A DNA stretch of 64,000 bases from CBDCXF01 sp965223755. GTDB lineage: Bacteria; Acidobacteriota; Thermoanaerobaculia; Multivoradales; JAHEKO01. Of this stretch, positions 33,298 through 40,764 are shown piece by piece (the first letter of the stretch is position 1; each line of letters begins with the position of its first letter). The position numbers and the translations under genes are program-made. The notes beneath the pieces are model-generated. The model made no database searches, was not told the DNA's origin, and saw nothing but the letters and a program-made list of their open reading frames with translations. The stretch is from contig CBDCXF010000002.1 in NCBI GenBank assembly GCA_965223755.1, positions 1,426,001-1,490,000 of the forward strand, written 5' to 3'.

Positions 33298-33936
33298 TTA
33301 GGCGGAGGTCCCGCCCTTGCGGTCCATCTCGTTAAAGGTCTCGATCAGCATGTTCGAGGACGTCTCGACGTCACGCACGAACTTGTTCACTTTCGACATG
33401 AAGTAGTTGTAGAGGATCTGGAACGGAATCGCGACCGCGAGTCCGCCAGCGGTCGTGGTCAGTGCTTCCTTAATACCAGCGGCCACCAGGCCGGGATTGG
33501 AGAGACCTGCTTTGGCGAGGGCGTCAAACGAACTCATCATTCCGGTCACGGTTCCGAAAAAACCGAGGAGCGGAGCAACGTTGGCCACAGTCGCCAGAAT
33601 CGGCAGCCGGCGCTCGAGTCGGCCCATCTCGTAAAGAGCGGCGTTTTCAATTGTCTTCTCGACTTCCTCTTTGTCGTGGCCGTGCTTGAGCAGGCCGGCC
33701 TTCATGATAGAAGCGATGGGGCCCTTGTGCTCTTCGCAGACTTTGACCCCGTCTTGGATCGAGCGGTTGACCAACAGCGCCTTGCGCAATTTGGCGAGAA
33801 ACGAGTTGACGTTGATCTTAGCCTTGCGAAGAACGAGAAAACGCTCGATGCTCACGACAGTGGCAATCACCGACGCGGCCAGCAACAGCCACATGATGAT
33901 CCCGCCTTCCTTAAAGTATTGAACTAGATCGCCCAC
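33298..33936 (-). CDS. MotA/TolQ/ExbB proton channel protein
   Basis: A 212-aa protein with three membrane segments: IIMWLLLAASVIATVVSIER, LPILATVANVAPLLGFFGTV and ALTTTAGGLAVAIPFQILYN, the last two carrying the conserved residues of the ExbB/TolQ channel. It begins with GTG seven bases after GGAGGAAT, a strong ribosome-binding site. It heads the operon exbB-exbD-exbD-tonB-DUF4388-TPR. The upstream leader has an inverted repeat (33974-33980 with 34028-34034). Confidence 0.93.
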   Translation of the reverse strand: MGDLVQYFKEGGIIMWLLLAASVIATVVSIERFLVLRKAKINVNSFLAKLRKALLVNRSIQDGVKVCEEHKGPIASIMKAGLLKHGHDKEEVEKTIENAALYEMGRLERRLPILATVANVAPLLGFFGTVTGMMSSFDALAKAGLSNPGLVAAGIKEALTTTAGGLAVAIPFQILYNYFMSKVNKFVRDVETSSNMLIETFNEMDRKGGTSA

Positions 33937-33973
33937 TTCTATTCCTCCAGTTTTGTTAGACCCCGGGTTCGAG

Positions 33974-34081
33974 CCCGAGGTTCCCGTTGACCGTCCGGGA
34001 AGTGGCGACTTCGCCGCGAACGAACAGCCTCGGGTTCTGTTGGGTTGCTGTGTTTAACATGAAAAGTTGCCCCGTTCGGGG
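33974..34081 (-). promoter_or_regulatory. Structured upstream region of the exbB operon
   Basis: On the minus strand this gap between ruvC and exbB contains a CCCCG-AA-CGGGG stem (34070-34081) followed four bases later by TTTT, a plausible weak terminator for ruvC. It also has a CCTCGGG/CCCGAGG inverted repeat (34028-34034 and 33974-33980) spanning 46 bases. No known riboswitch class is recognised; the promoter for exbB is probably within 33937-34213 but no hexamers stand out. Confidence 0.35.
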
Positions 34082-34213
34082 TAGCGCGGGATGTTAGCAC
34101 GGGGTCCGGGCAACTCGCCAAGGTGCGTCGCGCACCAACGGCTGGCCGGGCTAGGGGTCGAGCCTCATGACCGGCGGCATGAAAGCGTCGCCGACGCTAT
34201 GGCAACTTCCGGC

Positions 34214-34714
34214 TTAGTTGTCGAGTTCGGTGCGAAGGCGTTCATAGCCCTCGCGATGGCAAGCACAAATCGCCACCGCCAGCGCATCGGTGATGTCGTC
34301 GGAGAGGTCAGTGTGAGGCAGCTTCAGCAGCAGTCGCACCATGTGTGCGACTTGCTGTTTCTCAGCTCGACCGTTGCCGGTGACCGCCGACTTGACTTGC
34401 GCCGGCGCATACTCTCGCAGCGGAATATTCCGCGCCGCTACCGCCGCCAATAGAGCTCCGCGAGCTTGCGCCAACACGATCAGCGACTTGGGGTTGATTC
34501 CTGAGTAGGGAGTTTCCAAGGCGACCACGTCTGGTTTCTGGCGGTTGAGGAACTCGCCGAGTCCACCGTGCAGTTGCGCCAGTCGCGCGGCCAGCGGAGC
34601 TTTCCTATCGATCGGGAACAAGCCGTACTCAACGGTCTCAAACCGGTCTCCGCGACTTTCTACCAGTCCGAAGCCAGTCGCTTGACTGCCGGGGTCGATT
34701 CCAAGAATGAGCAA
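34214..34714 (-). CDS. ruvC: Holliday junction endonuclease RuvC
   Basis: Resolves recombination intermediates as a dimer with RuvAB. The 166-aa protein begins at a TTG giving MLILGIDPGSQATGFGLVES; the catalytic acids are Asp7 in GIDPG, Glu in ALETPYSG, and Asp in DDITDALAVAIC. The upstream open frame runs into yebC and is not used. It follows yebC (22-base gap), a common order, but ruvA and ruvB are not present here: exbB comes next. Confidence 0.92.
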   Translation of the reverse strand: MLILGIDPGSQATGFGLVESRGDRFETVEYGLFPIDRKAPLAARLAQLHGGLGEFLNRQKPDVVALETPYSGINPKSLIVLAQARGALLAAVAARNIPLREYAPAQVKSAVTGNGRAEKQQVAHMVRLLLKLPHTDLSDDITDALAVAICACHREGYERLRTELDN

Positions 34715-34736
34715 AATACCGATCGCTGGAGGCCGC

Positions 34737-35489
34737 TCAAGAAACGTCGGAGGTCGCCAGCAGGTCCGGGTTAATGTCGAAGTTCGACCAAACGTGTTGC
34801 ACATCGTCATGGTCCTCGAGGAACTCCATGAGCTTGAGCAAAGAATCGACATGCTTGGCTTCCACTTCGACCGTATTCTTGGGCAGGCGGGCGAGTTCGG
34901 CAGACGAGATGGGCACGCCTTGTTGTTTGAGCTCGTCGCGCAGAGTCAGGAAATCATCGGCAGCGGAATAGACTTCGTAGACATCGGTTTCGACCACGAA
35001 GTCGTCGGCACCGGCCTCGAGAGCCAGTTCCATGAGTTCGTCTTCATCGACCGATTCCCGGTCGACGGTGATAAAACCGCGTTGATCGAAGATCCAAGCG
35101 ACACACCCGTTCTCCCCCAAGTTGCCGCCATATTTGTTCAGCAGGTGTCGGAGTTCAGAAACTGTACGGTTCTTGTTGTCGGTGAGGACCTCAACCAAAA
35201 TTGCGACGCCTCCCGGGCCGTAACCCTCATATGACATCTCGTCGAGGTTGCCACCTTCCAGTTCTCCGGTGCCTTTGAGGACGGCGCGTTCGATGTTTTG
35301 GTTGGGAACGTTGGCAGCCTTGGCTTCCTGAATAGCAACTCGCAAACGGGGATCGCCATCGGGGTCGGAACCACCCAGGCGCGCTGCCACCGTGATTTCC
35401 TTGAGCAACTTGGTCCAGAGCTTGCCGCGACGCGCGTCGGTTACCGCTTTCTTGCGCTTGATCTGCGCCCATTTACTGTGTCCGGCCAT
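34737..35489 (-). CDS. yebC: YebC/PmpR-family protein (TACO1-like)
   Basis: A 250-aa cytoplasmic protein that helps ribosomes or regulates transcription. It opens with the universal MAGHSKWAQIKRKKAVTDAR, and contains PRLRVAIQEAKAANVPNQNI, EGYGPGGVAILVEVLTDNKN and a GCVAWIFDQRG segment, the whole YebC signature. Length is standard. It precedes ruvC on the same strand; an open gap of about 150 bases upstream holds the promoter region shared with the divergent acidic membrane protein. Confidence 0.96.
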   Translation of the reverse strand: MAGHSKWAQIKRKKAVTDARRGKLWTKLLKEITVAARLGGSDPDGDPRLRVAIQEAKAANVPNQNIERAVLKGTGELEGGNLDEMSYEGYGPGGVAILVEVLTDNKNRTVSELRHLLNKYGGNLGENGCVAWIFDQRGFITVDRESVDEDELMELALEAGADDFVVETDVYEVYSAADDFLTLRDELKQQGVPISSAELARLPKNTVEVEAKHVDSLLKLMEFLEDHDDVQHVWSNFDINPDLLATSDVS

Positions 35490-35643
35490 GATCTCCTCGC
35501 CCAGATTCTAGTCCAACGAAGTGCACCATCCGATTGACCCCTGAACGGGTCAGTGCTAGAAAACCTAGCGCGCCCGCTGGGTAATTTGTGTGAGGCAGTT
35601 ATTCGTGGTTCTTATATGGCGGCGAGGAAGTTAAGTCATCGGT

Positions 35644-36714
35644 ATGAGTGAGAGCAAGGATCCGCTGGAGGCAGCACGTTCCCGGACCAAGACTGGAAAG
35701 GTCTCGACCGAGGACCTGTTCGGCGACTTTCTTGGCGAAGTGGCTACTGCTTGGGATGGTCAAGTTAGCCAGCAGGTAGACGAATCCGACTCTGAAATCG
35801 AGCGAGAAGCCACCGGACAGCCGACGGTCACCACCGAAGGCGATGCTGCCGACGACAAACTTGCTGCATCGACTGTCAATGCGTCAGACCAAGCCGGAGA
35901 ACCAATCATTTCCCGTCTGGAGGAAAGCGATTCGCGGTCGGATCAAGACATGGCACCGGAGCCCTCAATTGCAGCCACACCTGCGTCTGCGGGTGACTCG
36001 TCGGCCGCGCCGGAAGCCTCAGTAGAACCCGTGGATTCCCAGGCTGAGCCCGAGGGGTCTGCACCAATAGGCGCCGCCGAACGGTCTGTTGAAAGCAGTC
36101 CCTACGCTCCCTGGCTAACCGATGCCGATCCGGTGAATTGGGGTCGCATTGCGACGATCGCTGGGGTGGCGTTGGTTCTCGCAACGGCCACGTGGTGGTG
36201 GTTTGTGGGCCGGAGCGGCGGGAGTGGTCCCGAAAGTGGATTGACCGCTCCTGTTGCGGTCGAATTGAGCGAGCCGATCGAAGAGGCGGGCCCTCAAGTC
36301 GGCGATCTGCCGAATCCTGACGCTTCAGTTGCGACTGCTGCTGCGGAGGACCTACAGGAAGCGCCTCAAGAGCGGCAAGAGCCGGCTGCCGTCGCCAGCC
36401 AGAATGACCTCGACACTGCGGCTGAAGAGCGAGCGAGAATCGAAGCCCTCGTGGCTGCTGAGATGGCGGCGCGGGAAGCGCGCATTCGAGCGGGCTTTGA
36501 AGAGCAAAAACGCGAACTCGAAGAGCAGCTGTCGCGCATCCAATCTGATGACCCGGCCGAACGAGGGGCTGAGAGACCGGGGTCGATCGACGATTCTCCT
36601 GGGCAAGGTGTCCAGGGCCAATCCCTCGACGACCAGCCTTCGCAGGGCGCGGCTCCTGCCGGTGAGGGCTCTCAAGGTAACCAGGAAGCAACCGACTCTG
36701 GCTCAAGTAGGTAG
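35644..36714 (+). CDS. Acidic single-pass membrane protein of unknown function
   Basis: A 356-aa low-complexity protein. Residues 1-165 are acidic and disordered-looking (many Ser, Glu, Asp, Pro, Ala). A membrane helix follows at about 167-188 (GRIATIAGVALVLATATWWW). After a Gly/Pro linker, residues about 250-300 form a strong coiled coil (ERARIEALVAAEMAAREARI, FEEQKRELEEQLSRI), and the tail is Gln/Gly/Ser-rich. No conserved domain is recognised. The topology would place the acidic part in the cytoplasm and the coiled coil outside. The gene stands alone between yebC (divergent) and accD. Confidence 0.7.
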   Translation: MSESKDPLEAARSRTKTGKVSTEDLFGDFLGEVATAWDGQVSQQVDESDSEIEREATGQPTVTTEGDAADDKLAASTVNASDQAGEPIISRLEESDSRSDQDMAPEPSIAATPASAGDSSAAPEASVEPVDSQAEPEGSAPIGAAERSVESSPYAPWLTDADPVNWGRIATIAGVALVLATATWWWFVGRSGGSGPESGLTAPVAVELSEPIEEAGPQVGDLPNPDASVATAAAEDLQEAPQERQEPAAVASQNDLDTAAEERARIEALVAAEMAAREARIRAGFEEQKRELEEQLSRIQSDDPAERGAERPGSIDDSPGQGVQGQSLDDQPSQGAAPAGEGSQGNQEATDSGSSR

Positions 36715-36849
36715 GCTTGGGTAACGTCCGCTCCGGATTCCACACCACACGTTTCTATCGACGGCGTGGCCGCCGCCTTTCAAGCAAGCTAAACTGACCG
36801 GCCCACGAGAACCCTCTGCGGTTCCATTGACCTAAAAGACATCGCAACA

Positions 36850-37695
36850 ATGCCCTGGTTTCGAAAAGATCGCCGCCCCAAACCCGTTCGTGATCACGGG
36901 CAACGCGGTGGCGTGCCCGAAGGTCTGTGGGTGAAGTGCGGCGGGTGCAGGGAGATTGTCTACTCGAAAGAGGTCGCCAACAACGGGCAAATCTGTCCCA
37001 AATGCGGCTACCACTTTCGCATTTCCGTTGACGAAAGAATTGCCCTCCTACTCGACGGAGAAGGTCACGAGGTCGAGAGCGGAGTGAGTTCGGCCGATCC
37101 GCTGTCGTTCAAAGATCAAAAGCCTTATTCCAACCGCTTGAGCGAGTACAAAAAACGCACCGGGTCAGAAGACGCCGTGCGCGTCTTCGAGGGGACAATC
37201 GAAGGCTTCGACGTGGTGCTCGCGGTAATGGACTACGAGTTCATGGGGGGTTCGATGGGGTCGGTGGTTGGCGAAAAGATCGCTCGCGCCGCTGAGAGAG
37301 CGCTCGCCGCCGAACTCCCCTTGATCGTGGTATCGGCTTCGGGCGGCGCCAGGATGCAGGAAGGCGTGCTGTCGCTGATGCAAATGGCCAAGATCTCAGC
37401 GGCTCTGGGACGGTTGCGAGAAGCCGGAATTCCTTACATTTCGATTCTCACCGATCCCACGACCGGCGGCGTTACCGCGTCTTTTGCCATGCTTGGGGAT
37501 ATCAATGTCTCAGAACCGGGAGCGCTGATCGGGTTTGCTGGGCCGCGAGTGATCCAGCAGACGATTCGGCAAGAGTTGCCGCCGGGATTCCAACGTAGCG
37601 AGTTTCTCCTTGAGCACGGTTTCTTGGACGCCGTCGTGCCTCGGCCGCAACTCAAAGAAACGGTTGCACGCGCCCTTCATCATTTTGTTTCTTAG
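36850..37695 (+). CDS. accD: Acetyl-CoA carboxylase carboxyltransferase subunit beta
   Basis: Transfers the carboxyl group from carboxybiotin to acetyl-CoA in fatty acid synthesis, with AccA. The 281-aa protein has the N-terminal zinc ribbon (VKCGGCREIV, then CPKCGYHF) followed by the crotonase-fold carboxyltransferase core: VLAVMDYEFMGGSMGSVVGE, VSASGGARMQEGVLSLMQMA and TDPTTGGVTASFAMLGD. AccA is not in the window. It lies directly before folC (20-base gap), a widespread gene order. Confidence 0.96.
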   Translation: MPWFRKDRRPKPVRDHGQRGGVPEGLWVKCGGCREIVYSKEVANNGQICPKCGYHFRISVDERIALLLDGEGHEVESGVSSADPLSFKDQKPYSNRLSEYKKRTGSEDAVRVFEGTIEGFDVVLAVMDYEFMGGSMGSVVGEKIARAAERALAAELPLIVVSASGGARMQEGVLSLMQMAKISAALGRLREAGIPYISILTDPTTGGVTASFAMLGDINVSEPGALIGFAGPRVIQQTIRQELPPGFQRSEFLLEHGFLDAVVPRPQLKETVARALHHFVS

Positions 37696-37715
37696 ACCGA
37701 TTACGTAGTTAGCCG

Positions 37716-38990
37716 TTGTCAGTTCGTTCTCCCGAGTCCATTCTGCGCCAACTCGAGTTGTTCGGCGTGCGACTGGGTTTGGATCGCATTGGTGTGCTCC
37801 TCGCCGAACTCGGGGAACCGCAAAAGCGATTTGATTGCGTTTTGGTCGCGGGGACCAACGGCAAAGGAACCACTGCTGCCAACCTAGCGGCAATCCTTTC
37901 GTCAGCCGAGTCAAAAGTCGGCCTCTACACCTCGCCGCACTTGGAGCGAGTCGAGGAACGAATTCGCATCGATGGACTCGAGATCAAGTCTGAGGACCTG
38001 GCTACATATCTCGAGCGTATTCTGAGAGTCGCTGAAGAAGCGGGACTTACTGCTCCGACCTACTTCGAGGCTATGACCGCTGTAGCTTTCGAATATTTTT
38101 CCAGCGAAGAAGTCGACGTTGCTGTCTTAGAAGTTGGCCTCGGCGGCCGCCTAGACGCGACCAATACAGTCGATCCAGTGCTAGCGGTGATTACCGAAAT
38201 CGGTCTGGACCATCAAAATGTCCTGGGATCCACGATCTCTGAGATTGCCGCTGAGAAGGCAGGAATCCTGCGCCGGGGTGTTCCGCTGTGCCATGGCGTC
38301 TCCGACCCCGACGCGGCACAAGTAATCGAAGAGCGCGCTCGTAATTTGGGATCGGAAGTGTTCGCCCTGGATTCATCTCGTAGAACTTTGGGTGAGCGAC
38401 TCTTTGCCGAAGGGGGGGCAGATCTCGGCGTGCATCAAAGACGCAATCTGCAGTTGGCTGAGCTCGCGGCCAAAGTGTTTACCTCGCGAGCTACGGCTGA
38501 AAGAACGGCAAAACCAGCGCTGAGCGACGCGGCTGTTGAACGCGCCCTGGCATCCTGTCGTTGGCCGGGGAGAAGCGAATGGGTGCAACGACCCGATGGC
38601 GGGCTGTTACTCCTGGACGGGGCCCACAATCCACAGGGCGTTCGCGCGCTATCGGCTCTTATCGGCGACCGTAACTATGGGCTCGTCTTTGGAGCCCTCC
38701 GCGACAAGGACGCCGAGGTATCTCTAGATCTCCTTCGGGAACGAGCGGCGTGGACCATACTCACGCGCCCCCCCGACAGTCGGTCGCTGGATCCTGAAGG
38801 TCTGGCTGGTCCGAATGACGTGGTCGCAAAGGACCCACCACAAGCTCTCGAACAAGCGTTGGCTCGCGCCGAGGCCGACGAAATACTCGTCATCAGTGGA
38901 TCCCTGTATTTGGTTGGAGAGTTGCGCGCTGAGCTTCGCCGCCGCTGGGGAAGACCGCCGTCCAGCAGGCGGATCTACGGTCCTTTTTGA
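37716..38990 (+). CDS. folC: Folylpolyglutamate synthase / dihydrofolate synthase
   Basis: Adds glutamate to folates and forms dihydrofolate. The 424-aa protein starts at TTG. It has the Mur-ligase-type P-loop VLVAGTNGKGTTAANLA (about residues 45-61), TSPHLERVEERIRIDG, ALEVGLGGRLDATN-like VLEVGLGGRLDATNTVDPVL, TEIGLDHQNVLGSTISEIAA with the carbamylated-Lys region, and the C-terminal domain motif LLLDGAHNPQGVRAL. It follows accD, as in many bacteria. Confidence 0.95.
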   Translation: MSVRSPESILRQLELFGVRLGLDRIGVLLAELGEPQKRFDCVLVAGTNGKGTTAANLAAILSSAESKVGLYTSPHLERVEERIRIDGLEIKSEDLATYLERILRVAEEAGLTAPTYFEAMTAVAFEYFSSEEVDVAVLEVGLGGRLDATNTVDPVLAVITEIGLDHQNVLGSTISEIAAEKAGILRRGVPLCHGVSDPDAAQVIEERARNLGSEVFALDSSRRTLGERLFAEGGADLGVHQRRNLQLAELAAKVFTSRATAERTAKPALSDAAVERALASCRWPGRSEWVQRPDGGLLLLDGAHNPQGVRALSALIGDRNYGLVFGALRDKDAEVSLDLLRERAAWTILTRPPDSRSLDPEGLAGPNDVVAKDPPQALEQALARAEADEILVISGSLYLVGELRAELRRRWGRPPSSRRIYGPF

Positions 38991-39041
38991 GGGGTGATCC
39001 GTCTTTGAAGGCTGCCAGAACTTCAGCTTACTGGATTCGGC

Positions 39042-40295
39042 CTATTGGGCTTCGGCGTAGAGAGGATAGCGGCGGCAAAGGTCGACCACCTTGCCGCCGA
39101 TGGCTGCGAGCACTGCGCCATCTTCAGGAGCAGCGATCACTTCGGCGATCCAGCCAGCGATGACGGTCATGGCTTGGGTGTCCATGCCGCGAGTCGTGAT
39201 CGCGGCGGTGCCGATACGAATTCCAGATGCCACCATTGGCGGTTTGGTGTCGTAAGGGATGGTGTTCTTGTTGACCGTGATGCCGCACTGGTCGAGAGCT
39301 TTTTCGATCTGCTTGCCAGTGCGACCGGCGTCCGCCACGTCCACCATGAAGACGTGATTGTCGGTGCCTCCAGAGACGATTCTCAGTCCTTGATCCTGCA
39401 AGCCCACGGCGAGCGCTTGTGCGTTGGCGACCAAACGTCGCTGGTAGTCCGCAAACTCCTCGCTAGCCGCTTCCTTTAGGGCAACCGCCTTGGCGGCGAT
39501 GATGTGCATCAAGGGCCCGCCTTGGATGCCTGGAAAGACGGCGCGGTCCAGAGCCTTCTGGTGTTCGGCGCGACAGAGAACAAGCCCCCCACGGGGTCCG
39601 CGCAGGGTCTTGTGGGTGGTGGTGGTGACGAAGTCGCAGTGTGGGACTGGTGACGGGTGGACTCCGGCTGCGATCAACCCGGCGATATGGGCCATGTCGG
39701 CCATCAAAAGAGCGCCACACTCGTCGGCGATAGCGCGGAAACGTTCGAAGTCAATGACGCGGCTGTATGCTGAGGCTCCACACACGATCAGCTTCGGACG
39801 TTCGGCCCGAGCAATCTCCGCAACTTGTTCGTAGTCGATCAATTCGCTGTCGCGATCGACTGTGTACGAAACGACCTCAAAATCGCGTCCGGAGTAGGAC
39901 AGCGGGTGACCATGAGTGAGGTGACCTCCACTCGCGAGGTCCATGCCCATCAACTTGTCGCCCGGTCGCAAAGCCGCGAAGTACACGGCCATGTTGGCCG
40001 AAGTTCCGCTGTGGGGCTGGACGTTGGCGTGCTCGGCCCCGAACAGCGCCCTGGCGCGATCGATGGCCAGTTCTTCGCCGACATCGACGAACTCGCAGCC
40101 GCCGTAATAGCGCCGACCGGGATAGCCCTCGGCGTACTTATTGGTCATCACCGAGCCAGCCGCTTCCAAAACGGCGCGACTGACGAAGTTCTCGGAAGCG
40201 ATGAGTTCTAGACCGTCACGCTGACGGGCCCGCTCCCCGGCGATGGCTTCGTAGATCTCGGGATCGATCTGGCTGAGGGCGCTGTCGAAGCCCAT
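39042..40295 (-). CDS. glyA: Serine hydroxymethyltransferase
   Basis: PLP enzyme interconverting serine and glycine while charging tetrahydrofolate with a one-carbon unit. The 417-aa length and motifs are standard: ELIASENFVSRAVLEAAGSV, NKYAEGYPGRRYYGG, LFGAEHANVQPHSG, MADMAHIAGLIAAG and the PLP-Lys site TTTTHKTLRGPRGG. It starts nine bases downstream of the histone-like gene, so the two are probably co-transcribed. Confidence 0.97.
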   Translation of the reverse strand: MGFDSALSQIDPEIYEAIAGERARQRDGLELIASENFVSRAVLEAAGSVMTNKYAEGYPGRRYYGGCEFVDVGEELAIDRARALFGAEHANVQPHSGTSANMAVYFAALRPGDKLMGMDLASGGHLTHGHPLSYSGRDFEVVSYTVDRDSELIDYEQVAEIARAERPKLIVCGASAYSRVIDFERFRAIADECGALLMADMAHIAGLIAAGVHPSPVPHCDFVTTTTHKTLRGPRGGLVLCRAEHQKALDRAVFPGIQGGPLMHIIAAKAVALKEAASEEFADYQRRLVANAQALAVGLQDQGLRIVSGGTDNHVFMVDVADAGRTGKQIEKALDQCGITVNKNTIPYDTKPPMVASGIRIGTAAITTRGMDTQAMTVIAGWIAEVIAAPEDGAVLAAIGGKVVDLCRRYPLYAEAQ

Positions 40296-40304
40296 TGGGT
40301 ACGC

Positions 40305-40673
40305 CTACGATTTTTTGGTGGTCTTTTTCTTGGCTGCCGTTTTCTTGCTCACAGCCTTTTTCTTGGCAGCGGTCTTCTTGCTCGCAGCCTTCTTGGTGGC
40401 GGTTTTCTTTGCGGCAGTCTTCTTCGCTGCAGTCTTTTTGGCAGCGGTCTTCTTGGCTACAGTTTTTTTCTTGGCCGCCGTTTTCTTGCTCGCAGTTTTT
40501 TTCTTGGCCGCAGTCTTTTTCTTGGCCGCCGTCTTCTTCGCCGCCGCCTTTTTGGCTGCCGGGCGCTTGGAACCGGTGCTACGAGCTTGCGCCATAGCCT
40601 CTCGACGGCGAGCCTTCAACCTCTTTTTGCGGCGTTGGCGTCGTCGTCTCAGTTCTCGATCTTTTTCACGCAT
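40305..40673 (-). CDS. Histone-H1-like lysine-rich repeat protein
   Basis: A 122-aa very basic protein. The first 35 residues are Arg/Lys-rich (RRRRQRRKKRLKARRREAM); the remainder is made of AAKK/TAAKKK units, about 15 in a row, resembling the C-terminal tail of eukaryotic histone H1 and bacterial H1-like proteins (HctA/HctB, BpH1-type). It likely binds DNA through charge and compacts or bridges the nucleoid. The repeated codons (GCC/AAG variants) keep the DNA from being fully monotonous. It is first in a probable operon with glyA. Confidence 0.85.
   Translation of the reverse strand: MREKDRELRRRRQRRKKRLKARRREAMAQARSTGSKRPAAKKAAAKKTAAKKKTAAKKKTASKKTAAKKKTVAKKTAAKKTAAKKTAAKKTATKKAASKKTAAKKKAVSKKTAAKKKTTKKS
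40320..40575 (-). repeat. Degenerate tandem repeat encoding AAKK-type units
   Basis: Degenerate units of 12 to 18 bases, variants of GCCGCCAAGAAG, tandemly encode Ala-Lys-rich units (AKK, AKKTA, SKK) in the histone-like gene. Variable spacing indicates expansion and contraction by slippage or recombination. Confidence 0.8.
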
Positions 40674-40736
40674 GCTCGTCCTCTTGCTGAATAACCCTTA
40701 CGCGGCTCTGGCGGCGGGCCGCGTGAGCTTGTCGGA

Positions 40737-40760
40737 CGCTCCTTGCGGTGTCAAGGAGCG
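40737..40760 (-). terminator. Hairpin directly after the carboxylase beta-subunit gene
   Basis: CGCTCCTTG and CAAGGAGCG form a perfect 9-bp stem with a 6-nt loop, four bases after the carboxylase stop codon. No U-tract follows, so termination may be factor-dependent. Confidence 0.5.
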
Positions 40761-40764
40761 GCGG

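Noticed and set aside
33966..33983. CGGGTTCGAGCCCG resembling a tRNA T-arm
   Set aside because: No acceptor, D or anticodon arm can be folded around it on either strand.
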